Origin: Saccharopolyspora hirsuta
GTDB lineage: Bacteria; Actinomycetota; Actinomycetes; Mycobacteriales; Pseudonocardiaceae
NCBI RefSeq assembly: GCF_008630535.1
Contig: NZ_VWPH01000004.1
Location: forward strand, 310,001-374,000
Direction of reading: 5' to 3'
DNA: 64,000 nucleotides
Below the pieces are notes generated by a model that did not search any database, was not told the DNA's origin, and saw only the letters and a list, made by a program, of their open reading frames with translations. The translations under genes and the position numbers were made by a program. Below, piece after piece: positions 32,448 through 39,593 of this stretch (within the stretch, counting starts at the first letter, position 1; every line of letters starts with the position of its first letter).

Positions 32448-33419
32448 ATGCGCTACACCCGACTCGGAACGACCGGGCTGGAGGTCTCGTCGGTCTGCGT
32501 GGGCTGCATGAGCTTCGGGGAGCCGGACCGCGGCACCCACGCCTGGACCCTCCCGGAGGAGCCCAGCCGGGAGATCATCCGGGCCGCGCTCGAGGCCGGG
32601 ATCAACTTCTTCGACACCGCCAACGTGTACTCGAACGGTTCCAGCGAGGAGATCGTCGGCCGGGCGCTGAAGGACTTCGCCTCGCGCGAGGACGTCGTGA
32701 TCGCCACCAAGGTGCGGATGCGGATGCGCCCGGGGCCCAACGGCGCCGGGTTGTCGCGCCGGGCGATCATGGCCGAGATCGACAACAGCCTGCGGCGGCT
32801 CGGGACCGACTACGTCGACCTCTACCAGATCCACCGGTGGGACCACGAGACGCCCATCGAGGAGACCATGGAGGCGCTGCACGACGTGGTGAAGGCGGGC
32901 AAGGCCCGCTACATCGGGGCGTCCTCGATGCACACCTGGCAGTTCGCCAAGGCCCAGTTCACCGCCGAGCGCAACGGCTGGACGCGGTTCGTCACCATGC
33001 AGAACCACTACAACCTGCTCTACCGCGAGGAGGAGCGGGAGATGCTGCCGTTCTGCGCGGACCAGGGCGTGGGGTCGATCCCGTGGAGCCCGCTGGCCCG
33101 GGGGCGGCTGACCCGCCCGTGGGACGCCGCGACGGCGCGGTCCGAGACCGACGAGTTCGGCAAGACCCTGTACCTGGACAGCGACCGGACGATCGTCGAG
33201 CGGGTCCAGGAGCTCGCGGGCAAGCGCGGCGTCTCCGCCGCGCAGATCGCGCTGGCGTGGGTGCTGCGCAACCCGGTGGTCTCCGCGCCGATCGTGGGCG
33301 CGACCAAGCTGACGCACCTGCAGGACGCGATCGCCGCGGTGGACGTGACCCTCGACGACGCCGAAGCGGCGTACCTGGAGGAGGCCTACGCCCCGCACAA
33401 CACCGCAGGTTTCGCCTAA
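32448..33419 (+). CDS. Aldo/keto reductase
   Basis: A 323-residue NADPH-dependent reductase. The N-terminus has MRYTRLGTTGLEVSSVCVGCMSFG, the active-site Asp and Tyr are in FFDTANVYSNGSSEEIVGRAL, the Lys is in VIATKV, and the His is in DLYQIHRWD. The C-terminal cofactor region reads SAPIVGATKLTHLQDA. The ATG at 32448 has GGAGGA before it. It is a single-gene unit ending in a very strong terminator. It resembles the YajO/glyceraldehyde-3-phosphate-reductase branch. It neighbours the galactonate operon but has the opposite direction, so a link to sugar metabolism is only possible. Confidence 0.9.
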   Translation: MRYTRLGTTGLEVSSVCVGCMSFGEPDRGTHAWTLPEEPSREIIRAALEAGINFFDTANVYSNGSSEEIVGRALKDFASREDVVIATKVRMRMRPGPNGAGLSRRAIMAEIDNSLRRLGTDYVDLYQIHRWDHETPIEETMEALHDVVKAGKARYIGASSMHTWQFAKAQFTAERNGWTRFVTMQNHYNLLYREEEREMLPFCADQGVGSIPWSPLARGRLTRPWDAATARSETDEFGKTLYLDSDRTIVERVQELAGKRGVSAAQIALAWVLRNPVVSAPIVGATKLTHLQDAIAAVDVTLDDAEAAYLEEAYAPHNTAGFA

Positions 33420-33428
33420 GCCCCGGTT

Positions 33429-33455
33429 CCGGGGCCCCGCGCGGCGGGGCCCCGG
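33429..33455. terminator. Bidirectional terminator, 11-bp GC stem
   Basis: CCGGGGCCCCG (33429-33439) pairs with CGGGGCCCCGG (33445-33455) around a 5-nt loop. It lies between the aldo/keto reductase (ends 33419) and the convergent MFS gene (ends 33459). Confidence 0.85.
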
Positions 33456-33458
33456 CGG

Positions 33459-34760
33459 TCAGCGCTCGGCGACGCGCTCGACCCGGCCGACCAGCAGGAC
33501 GTAGGACAGGATGCCCGCGACGGTCACCGCGGTCATGTAGACGAAGGCCGGGGTGAAGCTGTCCTCCGTGACCAGGAAGCCGATCACGATCGGCGTCGCG
33601 ATCGAGGACAGGTTGCCGATGAAGTTGAACATCCCGCCGGTGAGCCCGAGCAGCCGTTCCGGCGCCAGCGCCGAGACCAGCGACCAGGTGATCGAGGCCA
33701 GCCCATTGCCGAAGAACGCCACCGACAGGAACACGATCACCAGCGCCGTCGAGTCGGTGAAGCTCGCCCCCACCATCAGCGTGCTCAGCAGCAGGCCGAT
33801 GATGATCGGCGCCTTGCGCGCCAGGCCCAGCGACGCACCCCGCCGCAGCAGGAAGTCCGAGACCAGGCCGGAGGCCAGCACGCCGACCAGCGCGGCCACG
33901 AACGGCAGCGAGGCCAGGAAGCCGGACTTGATGTAGTCCATCCCGCGGTAGTCCACCAGGTAGGTCGGGAACCAGGTGAGGAAGAACCACAGCGTCGAGG
34001 TCAGGCAGAACTGGCCGAGGTAGATGCCCCACAGCTTGCGCCGCCCGAGCACCGTGGCGAGGTCGCCGCGGGTGATCCGGGCCCGCCGCGGCTGCTCGTC
34101 GACCAGGTCGACCAGGCCGCCGCCGGAGCGGATCAGCTCGACCTCGGCGGCGTTGGCCCGCGACTCGCGCGGTTCCCGGTAGCCGAGGTACCAGACGACG
34201 CCCCAGACGATCCCGACCAGGCCGGTGAGGATGAAGACCCAGTGCCAGGACACCGCCGCCTGCAACCAGGACAGCACCGGGGTCAGCAGCGCCAGGCCGA
34301 TGAACTGCCCGGAGGTGTAGAAGCCGATGGCGGTGGCGCGCTCCCGCTCGGGGAACCAGACCGTGGCGACCCGGCTGTTGATCGGGTACGCCGGTGCCTC
34401 GCACGCGCCGACCAGCAACCGCAGCACGATCAGCGCGACGAACCCGCCGACCACGCCCATGAACAGCGTCGCCAGCGACCACAGCACCAGGCACAGCGGG
34501 TAGAGCACGCGCGGCCGGATCCGGTCCACCAGCCAGCCGCCGGGGATCTGCATCGCCGCGTAGGTCCAGCCGAACGCCGAGAGCAGCAGCCCCTGCTGGG
34601 CGGTGGACAGCTCCAGCTCCTCGGTGATGGCGGGCAGCGCGATCGACAGGTTCGAGCGGTCCAGGTAGTTGATCACGACGGTGCCGAACAGCAGCACGGC
34701 GATGAGCACGCGGGCGCGGGAAGCGGTGGCCGCCCGCGCCGCCGTTGCGGTGTCGGTCAT
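33459..34760 (-). CDS. MFS transporter, anion:cation symporter family (galactonate transporter-like)
   Basis: A 433-residue carrier with about 12 membrane segments. The opening FGTVVINYLDRSNLSIALPAI and the helix PGGWLVDRIRPRVLYP, followed by GACEAPAYPINSRVATVWFPERERATA, mark the ACS family containing DgoT, GudP and GarP (sugar acid uptake). ATG 34760 has GGAG 11 nt upstream; a GTG at 34769 overlapping the dgoD stop as GTGA is an alternative start. As the last gene of the dgo operon it should import D-galactonate with protons. Confidence 0.87.
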   Translation of the reverse strand: MTDTATAARAATASRARVLIAVLLFGTVVINYLDRSNLSIALPAITEELELSTAQQGLLLSAFGWTYAAMQIPGGWLVDRIRPRVLYPLCLVLWSLATLFMGVVGGFVALIVLRLLVGACEAPAYPINSRVATVWFPERERATAIGFYTSGQFIGLALLTPVLSWLQAAVSWHWVFILTGLVGIVWGVVWYLGYREPRESRANAAEVELIRSGGGLVDLVDEQPRRARITRGDLATVLGRRKLWGIYLGQFCLTSTLWFFLTWFPTYLVDYRGMDYIKSGFLASLPFVAALVGVLASGLVSDFLLRRGASLGLARKAPIIIGLLLSTLMVGASFTDSTALVIVFLSVAFFGNGLASITWSLVSALAPERLLGLTGGMFNFIGNLSSIATPIVIGFLVTEDSFTPAFVYMTAVTVAGILSYVLLVGRVERVAER

Positions 34761-34765
34761 CGCGC

Positions 34766-35914
34766 TCACCACTCCGCCACGGAGCCGTCGGCGTGCCGCC
34801 AGACCGGGTTGCGCCAGCGGTGGCCCTCGGCGGCGCGCTCGACCACGTACTCCTCGTTGATCTCGATGCCCAGGCCCGGGCCGGTCGGGATCGCGACCTG
34901 CCCGTCGTCGTAGCGGAACACCGCCGGGTCGGCCAGGTAGTCGAGCAGGTCGTTGGAGGTGTTGTAGTGGATGCCCAGGCTCTGCTCCTGGATCGCGGCG
35001 TTGTAGCAGCCCGCGTCGATCTGCAGGCAGGCGGCGAGCGCGATCGGGCCCAGCGGGCAGTGCAGCGCCAGCGCCACGTCGTGGGCCTCGGCCATGTGCG
35101 CGATCTTGCGGGCCTCGGTGATGCCGCCGCAGTGCGACGGGTCGGGCTGGACGATGTCCACCGCCCCGGAGGCCAGCACCGACTTGAAGTCCCACCGCGA
35201 GTACAGCCGCTCCCCCAGGGCGATCGGGATCGGCGATCCCTTCAGCACGTCGGCGACGTCCTCCAGGTGCTCGGAGAGCACCGGCTCCTCGACGAACATC
35301 AGCCGGTAGGGCTCCAGCTCGCGCAGCAGCACCTTGGCCATCGGCCGGTGCACGCGGCCGTGGAAGTCCACGCCGATGCCGATGTCCGGGCCGACCGCCT
35401 CGCGCACCGCGGCGACGTTGGCCACGCACCGGTCGACCTTGGCCCAGGTGTCGAGGTACTGCAGCTCCTCGGTGCCGTTCATCTTCACCGCGGTGAAGCC
35501 GCGGTCGACCACGGCGCGGGCGGCCTGCGCGGTCTCGGCCGGGCGGTCGCCGCCGATCCAGGAGTAGACCTTGATCCGGTCCCGCACCCGGCCGCCGAGC
35601 AGGTCGTGCACGGGCAACCCGAGCGCCTTGCCCCGGATGTCCCACAGCGCCTGGTCGATCCCGGCGAGCGCGCTCATGTGGATGCCGCCGCCCCGGTAGA
35701 AACCACCGCGGTAGAGCACCGTCCAGATGTCCTCGATCCGGGACGGGTCCTGGCCGACGAGGTAGTCGGAGAGCTCGTCCACGGTGGCGGCCACCGCGTC
35801 GGCGCGCCCCTCCAGGACCGGCTCACCCCAGCCGACGACGCCCTCGTCGGTCTCGATCTTCAGGAACAGCCAGCGCGGCGGCACCTGGTATGTCGTCATT
35901 GACGTGATCTTCAT
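34766..35914 (-). CDS. dgoD: D-galactonate dehydratase
   Basis: A 382-residue enolase-superfamily enzyme, the same length as E. coli DgoD and very close in motifs. Metal ligands and catalytic residues lie in [52 protein letters not shown] and [13 protein letters not shown]. The C-terminus [17 protein letters not shown] is the DgoD ending. It converts D-galactonate to 2-dehydro-3-deoxy-D-galactonate. It lies 15 bp after the aldolase gene and just before the transporter gene, completing the De Ley-Doudoroff-type pathway with dgoA and dgoK. Confidence 0.95.
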   Translation of the reverse strand: MKITSMTTYQVPPRWLFLKIETDEGVVGWGEPVLEGRADAVAATVDELSDYLVGQDPSRIEDIWTVLYRGGFYRGGGIHMSALAGIDQALWDIRGKALGLPVHDLLGGRVRDRIKVYSWIGGDRPAETAQAARAVVDRGFTAVKMNGTEELQYLDTWAKVDRCVANVAAVREAVGPDIGIGVDFHGRVHRPMAKVLLRELEPYRLMFVEEPVLSEHLEDVADVLKGSPIPIALGERLYSRWDFKSVLASGAVDIVQPDPSHCGGITEARKIAHMAEAHDVALALHCPLGPIALAACLQIDAGCYNAAIQEQSLGIHYNTSNDLLDYLADPAVFRYDDGQVAIPTGPGLGIEINEEYVVERAAEGHRWRNPVWRHADGSVAEW

Positions 35915-35929
35915 CTGGTGCGTTTCCCT

Positions 35930-36550
35930 CTATCTCGTGCTGTCGGTGCCGGACCAGGCGCGGCGCATCGCGACCGCGCGGGCGCCGACCTGCGCCGGGG
36001 TGTCCCCGGGCCGGTAGAGCGCGGAGCCGAGCCCGGCCCCGCCCGCTCCGGCCGCCGCCCACGCGGCGAGGTTGGTCTCGTCGACCCCGCCGACCGGCAG
36101 CATCTCGACGTCCGGTGGCAGGACCGCCCGCCACGCCTTCATCCCGGCCATCCCCACCGCGTCGGCGGGGAACAACTTCAGGTGCCGCGCCCCGGCCGCG
36201 ATCGCGGCGAACGCCTCGGTCGGGGTGGCCACCCCGGGGTAGGGCCGCATGCCCGCCTCCACCGCCGCGGCGATGACCGCGGGATCGGTGTTGGGCGCGA
36301 CGACGATCCGCGCCCCGGCGGCGCGCGCTCGCGGCACGTCAGCGACGTCGACCACCGTGCCGACCCCCACCGCGCAGCGCTCCCCCACGGCCCCGGCCAG
36401 CCGCTCCACCGAGGTGAACGGGTCCGGGGAGTTCAGCGGCACCTCGATGGCGTCCACCCCGGCCTCGACGAGCGCCTCGCCGATGGCGAGCACCTCGTCC
36501 GGCGTGACGCCGCGCAGGATCGCGATCAGTCCGCTGCCGTTCACTGCCAT
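35930..36550 (-). CDS. dgoA: 2-dehydro-3-deoxy-6-phosphogalactonate aldolase
   Basis: A 206-residue class I aldolase of the KDPG/KDPGal family. The base is the Glu in AIEVPLNSPDP, the Schiff-base Lys is in ARHLKLFPADAVG, and the phosphate loop is PVGGVDETNLAAW. ATG 36550 overlaps the kinase gene by 10 bp, indicating translational coupling. It splits 2-dehydro-3-deoxy-6-phosphogalactonate into pyruvate and glyceraldehyde 3-phosphate. Confidence 0.92.
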   Translation of the reverse strand: MAVNGSGLIAILRGVTPDEVLAIGEALVEAGVDAIEVPLNSPDPFTSVERLAGAVGERCAVGVGTVVDVADVPRARAAGARIVVAPNTDPAVIAAAVEAGMRPYPGVATPTEAFAAIAAGARHLKLFPADAVGMAGMKAWRAVLPPDVEMLPVGGVDETNLAAWAAAGAGGAGLGSALYRPGDTPAQVGARAVAMRRAWSGTDSTR

Positions 36551-37527
36551 TGCTCCTCCTGTGCTTCGGGCTGGTGGAGTCCGGTCGAGCTCGCGATCCG
36601 CCAGAGCCCGCGGGCCGCGACGTCCTCGGTCAGGACGGTCGGGGCGACGCCGTGCGCGGCCAGCGCCTGCTGGTAGCGGCGGCACAGGTCCTCGGTGCCG
36701 CACAGCAGCACCTGGCCCGGGCCGGTGCTCGGCAGCAGGTGCGCGACCTCGTCGGCGATGAGCACGCCGGAGACGTAGTCGGGCACCGACGCCGGGTCCA
36801 GGAGGCCGTCGAGCACCAGCGGGCGGGCTCCGAAGAGCTCGGCCGCCAGGCCGCGCGAGCGCCCGGCGATCAGGCCGCGGGCGAACGCCTCGTCGTCGCG
36901 GCGCGGTTCGGCGGCCGTGCGGGCGAGGATCCCGTCGGCGGTCAGCAGCCCGAACAGCTCGCCGGACATCGCCGTGGTGAACGAGCGCACCTCGCCGTCG
37001 TCGACCCGCACCCACTTCCCGTGCGTACCGGGCAGGACCAGGGTGACCGCTCCGGTGGGCTCCCCCAGCACTTCCAGCGCACCGATGATCTGCGCCTCCT
37101 CGCCGCGGATCACGTCGCCGGGCACGCCTTCGGCGGACGGAACCCGCAGGCCCGGCACGAGGTGGGCGAGGCCCCGCCGGTGCCGCACCGGCACGAGCGC
37201 GTCGGCGCCGAAGCGCAGGTCGGCGGGAACGGTGCGGTAACCGGCGTCGGCCCAGCCCTGCGCGCTGCCGACCATGCCGCAGGCGATCACCGGCAGGTCC
37301 GGGTGCGCGGTGACCCAGTCGCCGCAGGCCGACCAGAACGCCGCCTCGTAGGCGAGCTCCCGCGCGCGGACGTCGCGGACGTCGATGCCCGCCGTGGTGG
37401 CGAGCAGGCCCTGGTCGGGTCGGCGGACGTCGAGGATCCCGCCGGTGCGGTCGAGCAGCCAGGCGCGCTGTGCGGAGGTCCCCCAGTCGAGCGCGATCAG
37501 GCTCGGGGTGCGGCGGGCGTCGGTCAT
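36541..37527 (-). CDS. dgoK: 2-dehydro-3-deoxygalactonokinase
   Basis: A 328-residue sugar-acid kinase of the DgoK family (ASKHA fold). The N-terminal phosphate loop is LIALDWGTSAQRAWLLD, mid-region landmarks are VIACGMVGSAQGW and TLVLPGTHGKWV, and the C-terminal nucleotide region is LLCGTEDLCRRYQQAL. ATG 37527 is chosen over an upstream extension. It is the first gene of the dgo operon, divergent from the IclR regulator, and phosphorylates the dehydratase product at O6. Confidence 0.92.
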   Translation of the reverse strand: MTDARRTPSLIALDWGTSAQRAWLLDRTGGILDVRRPDQGLLATTAGIDVRDVRARELAYEAAFWSACGDWVTAHPDLPVIACGMVGSAQGWADAGYRTVPADLRFGADALVPVRHRRGLAHLVPGLRVPSAEGVPGDVIRGEEAQIIGALEVLGEPTGAVTLVLPGTHGKWVRVDDGEVRSFTTAMSGELFGLLTADGILARTAAEPRRDDEAFARGLIAGRSRGLAAELFGARPLVLDGLLDPASVPDYVSGVLIADEVAHLLPSTGPGQVLLCGTEDLCRRYQQALAAHGVAPTVLTEDVAARGLWRIASSTGLHQPEAQEEQWQ

Positions 37528-37548
37528 GGGCGCCAACTCTGCGAGATG

Positions 37549-37566
37549 GTTCCCGATAATGCGAAC
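37549..37566. promoter_or_regulatory. Putative IclR operator, GTTC-N10-GAAC
   Basis: GTTC (37549-37552) and GAAC (37563-37566) flank an AT-richer spacer in the 66-bp region between the divergent dgoK and IclR genes. It is a candidate for repression of both directions by the IclR protein. Confidence 0.4.
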
Positions 37567-37593
37567 ACGGTCCCCATATGTAGGATTCGGGCC

Positions 37594-38361
37594 ATGCCTA
37601 CCGAGGACTCCACCGCTCCCCCGGGCACCCAGACGCTGGCCAGAGGGCTCGCGGTGGTGCGCGCGGTCGCCGACGGCGCCACCGATCTGCGCGGCCTCGT
37701 CGAGCGGACCGGGCTGGGCCGCAGCACCGCGCACCGGCTGGTGCAGCTGCTGGTGCAGGAGGGGTACGTGCGGTCCGGTCGGGACGGCTACGCGCTCGGA
37801 CCGACGCTCATCGAGCTCGGTTTCCAAGCGCTGCACGGCAACCCGCTGCCGGTGGTGGCCCGACCGGTCCTCGAAGAGCTGTCGGCGCAGCTGCAGGACA
37901 CGGTCCACCTCGCGGTCCGCGACGGCTCGTCGGTGCTCTACCTGGACAAGCTGCCCGGTTCGCGCGGCGCGGAGATGCGCTCCCGGATCGGCCACCGGAT
38001 GCCGCTCACCCGCACCGGGGTCGGCATGGCCCTGCTGCTGGACTCACCGCACGAGTGGGAGCAGCTCTACCAGGCCGAGACCCCGGTGGAGCCCGCGCTG
38101 GCCACCGGCGACGTCGAGGCGTTCACCGCCCGGATGCGCGAGTACGCGGCGTCGCAGGTGACGATGGACAACGAGGACAACGAGCCGGGCATCCGCTGCG
38201 TGGCCGCCCCGATCCGCGACGCCACCGGAGCCCTGGTGGGCGCGATCAGCGTCTCGGCCACCCGCCCGTACATGCCCGCGGCCCGGATGCGCGGCCTGGT
38301 CAAGGTGGTCTGCCGCGCGGCCCAGCGGATCTCCGCCGCCCTGGGCCACCGAAGCAGCTGA
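37594..38361 (+). CDS. IclR-family regulator of the dgo operon
   Basis: A 255-residue IclR protein. The HTH reads LARGLAVVRAVADGATDLRGLVERTGLGRSTAHRLVQLLVQEGYV. The effector domain has LSAQLQDTVHLAVRDGSSVLYLDKLPGSRG and GIRCVAAPIRDATGALVGAISVSA. ATG 37594 is chosen. It is divergent from dgoK with 66 bp between, which strongly suggests it controls the galactonate operon. E. coli uses a GntR protein (DgoR) for this task, so the regulator type differs. Confidence 0.9.
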   Translation: MPTEDSTAPPGTQTLARGLAVVRAVADGATDLRGLVERTGLGRSTAHRLVQLLVQEGYVRSGRDGYALGPTLIELGFQALHGNPLPVVARPVLEELSAQLQDTVHLAVRDGSSVLYLDKLPGSRGAEMRSRIGHRMPLTRTGVGMALLLDSPHEWEQLYQAETPVEPALATGDVEAFTARMREYAASQVTMDNEDNEPGIRCVAAPIRDATGALVGAISVSATRPYMPAARMRGLVKVVCRAAQRISAALGHRSS

Positions 38362-38374
38362 GCACTCGACCTCA

Positions 38375-38497
38375 TCCGACCGTCCAATGAGGACCAGAGC
38401 GCTGGCGCAGACGTCGTCCCACAGCCCAGAACCCGGGCCCAGGGGTGCGAAAGAGTTTCGAGAGCGACGAACATGATCTCGTAGTCCCGAGCCCCGG
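38375..38497 (-). pseudogene. Decayed fragment of a large LuxR-type regulator gene
   Basis: Three blocks here are collinear with the intact LuxR gene at 39594-42347. 38375-38437 matches 40162-40223 at roughly 87%. The part around 38436-38464 matches near 40241-40267. The block 38472-38497 matches 40341-40366 at 24 of 26 positions. Deletions of about 20 and 75 nt separate the blocks, so no reading frame survives. The encoded residues correspond to the helical repeat region (ALVLIGRS). This is a remnant of a second copy. The rest of 38362-38733 is AT-richer and contains no supported gene. Confidence 0.75.
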
Positions 38498-38733
38498 TTT
38501 TCTCCTTTCACCACCGTGAAGGCGATGAATGCGGGAGCTTCTTCACCGGACCAGTTCTGCACGGCGAACAATCCAGGACGTGGAGGACGAACAGATCGAA
38601 CATTTCCCCGCGCGACGGGCAAATTCGTCCAGCCCAGCAGGCCCTGGTCCTCCCTGTGCGCGCCTCCGCAGCGTGGCGCACACTGCCAGGTGAGCGTCCG
38701 AAGCGGAAAGCACGATCCACCTGGAGGCTCCAG

Positions 38734-39372
38734 ATGACCAGCGAGAAGATTCGCGATCCGGAGACCGATGCCCTGTTGACGCCGAAGAACGCCGCGGTGG
38801 TCATCATCGATTACCAACCGGTGCAGGTGAATTCGATCAATTCGATGGACCGCCAGCTGCTCGTCAACAACATCGTCGGACTGGCCAAGATCGCGCGAAC
38901 CTACGAACTGCCGATCGTCCACTCGACGGTCAACGTCGAAACCGGCCTCAACAAACCACCGATCCCGCAACTGCGGAAGGTCCTGGACGACCTGCCCACC
39001 TACGACCGCACCTCGATCAACGCCTGGGAAGACCGCGAGTTCGTCGACGCGGTCAAAGCCACCGGCCGCGGGAAACTGGTGATGACGGCCCTGTGGACGG
39101 AGGCGTGCTTGACCTTCCCCACGCTCGACGCGTTGCGCGAGGGCTACGAGGTCTACCCGGTCGTGGACGCTGTCGGCGGCACGTCGGTAGCCGCCCACGA
39201 AGCCGCGCTGCGACGCGTGGAACAGGCCGGAGCACGGCCCATCACCTGGGTGCAACTGCTGTGCGAGCTCCAGCGCGACTGGAACCGGAAGGAAACCGCC
39301 GACCAGTTCATGACCCTGTTCATCGAGACAGGCGGCACCGCAGGCCTGCAGTTCGCCTACGACCGCGGCTGA
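38734..39372 (+). CDS. Isochorismatase-family cysteine hydrolase (YcaC-like)
   Basis: A 212-residue hydrolase of the isochorismatase fold. The catalytic Asp is Asp26 (VVIIDYQPVQ) and the nucleophile is Cys125 (TALWTEACLTFPTLDAL). The strands TYELPIVHSTV, SINAWED and GYEVYPVVDAVGGTS are typical of the YcaC-like branch. ATG 38734 follows CTGGAGG. The first third is less GC-rich than neighbouring genes, which hints at recent arrival, in line with the adjacent gene remnant. The substrate is unknown; relatives hydrolyse amides or are uncharacterised. Confidence 0.87.
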   Translation: MTSEKIRDPETDALLTPKNAAVVIIDYQPVQVNSINSMDRQLLVNNIVGLAKIARTYELPIVHSTVNVETGLNKPPIPQLRKVLDDLPTYDRTSINAWEDREFVDAVKATGRGKLVMTALWTEACLTFPTLDALREGYEVYPVVDAVGGTSVAAHEAALRRVEQAGARPITWVQLLCELQRDWNRKETADQFMTLFIETGGTAGLQFAYDRG

Positions 39373-39399
39373 CGCCGCCAAGCTCACCTTCCTGCCGAA

Positions 39400-39426
39400 G
39401 GCCCGGCGGGTCGCGCTCGCCGGGCC
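39400..39426. terminator. Bidirectional terminator
   Basis: An 8-bp perfect stem, GGCCCGGC (39400-39407) with GCCGGGCC (39419-39426), loop of 11 nt, 27 bp after the hydrolase stop codon and before the convergent LuxR gene. Confidence 0.65.
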
Positions 39427-39593
39427 CTCGATGCGCGTTCCCAGCCATCCGAGGTCAGCTCGTGCTCGGGTAGTCGGTCACCACGAACCCGACCGCGAGC
39501 AGAACGCCGCCGATCAGCGTGAGCTGACCCCGACGAATCGGCGAGCACCTGCCGAGCTCCGGACCGGTCCGCCGAAGTTTCCATGCACGCGCA

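Noticed and set aside
33429..33455. GC-rich palindrome as a regulatory operator
   Set aside because: It lies between two convergent gene ends with an 11-bp stem and 5-nt loop, so a terminator explains it.
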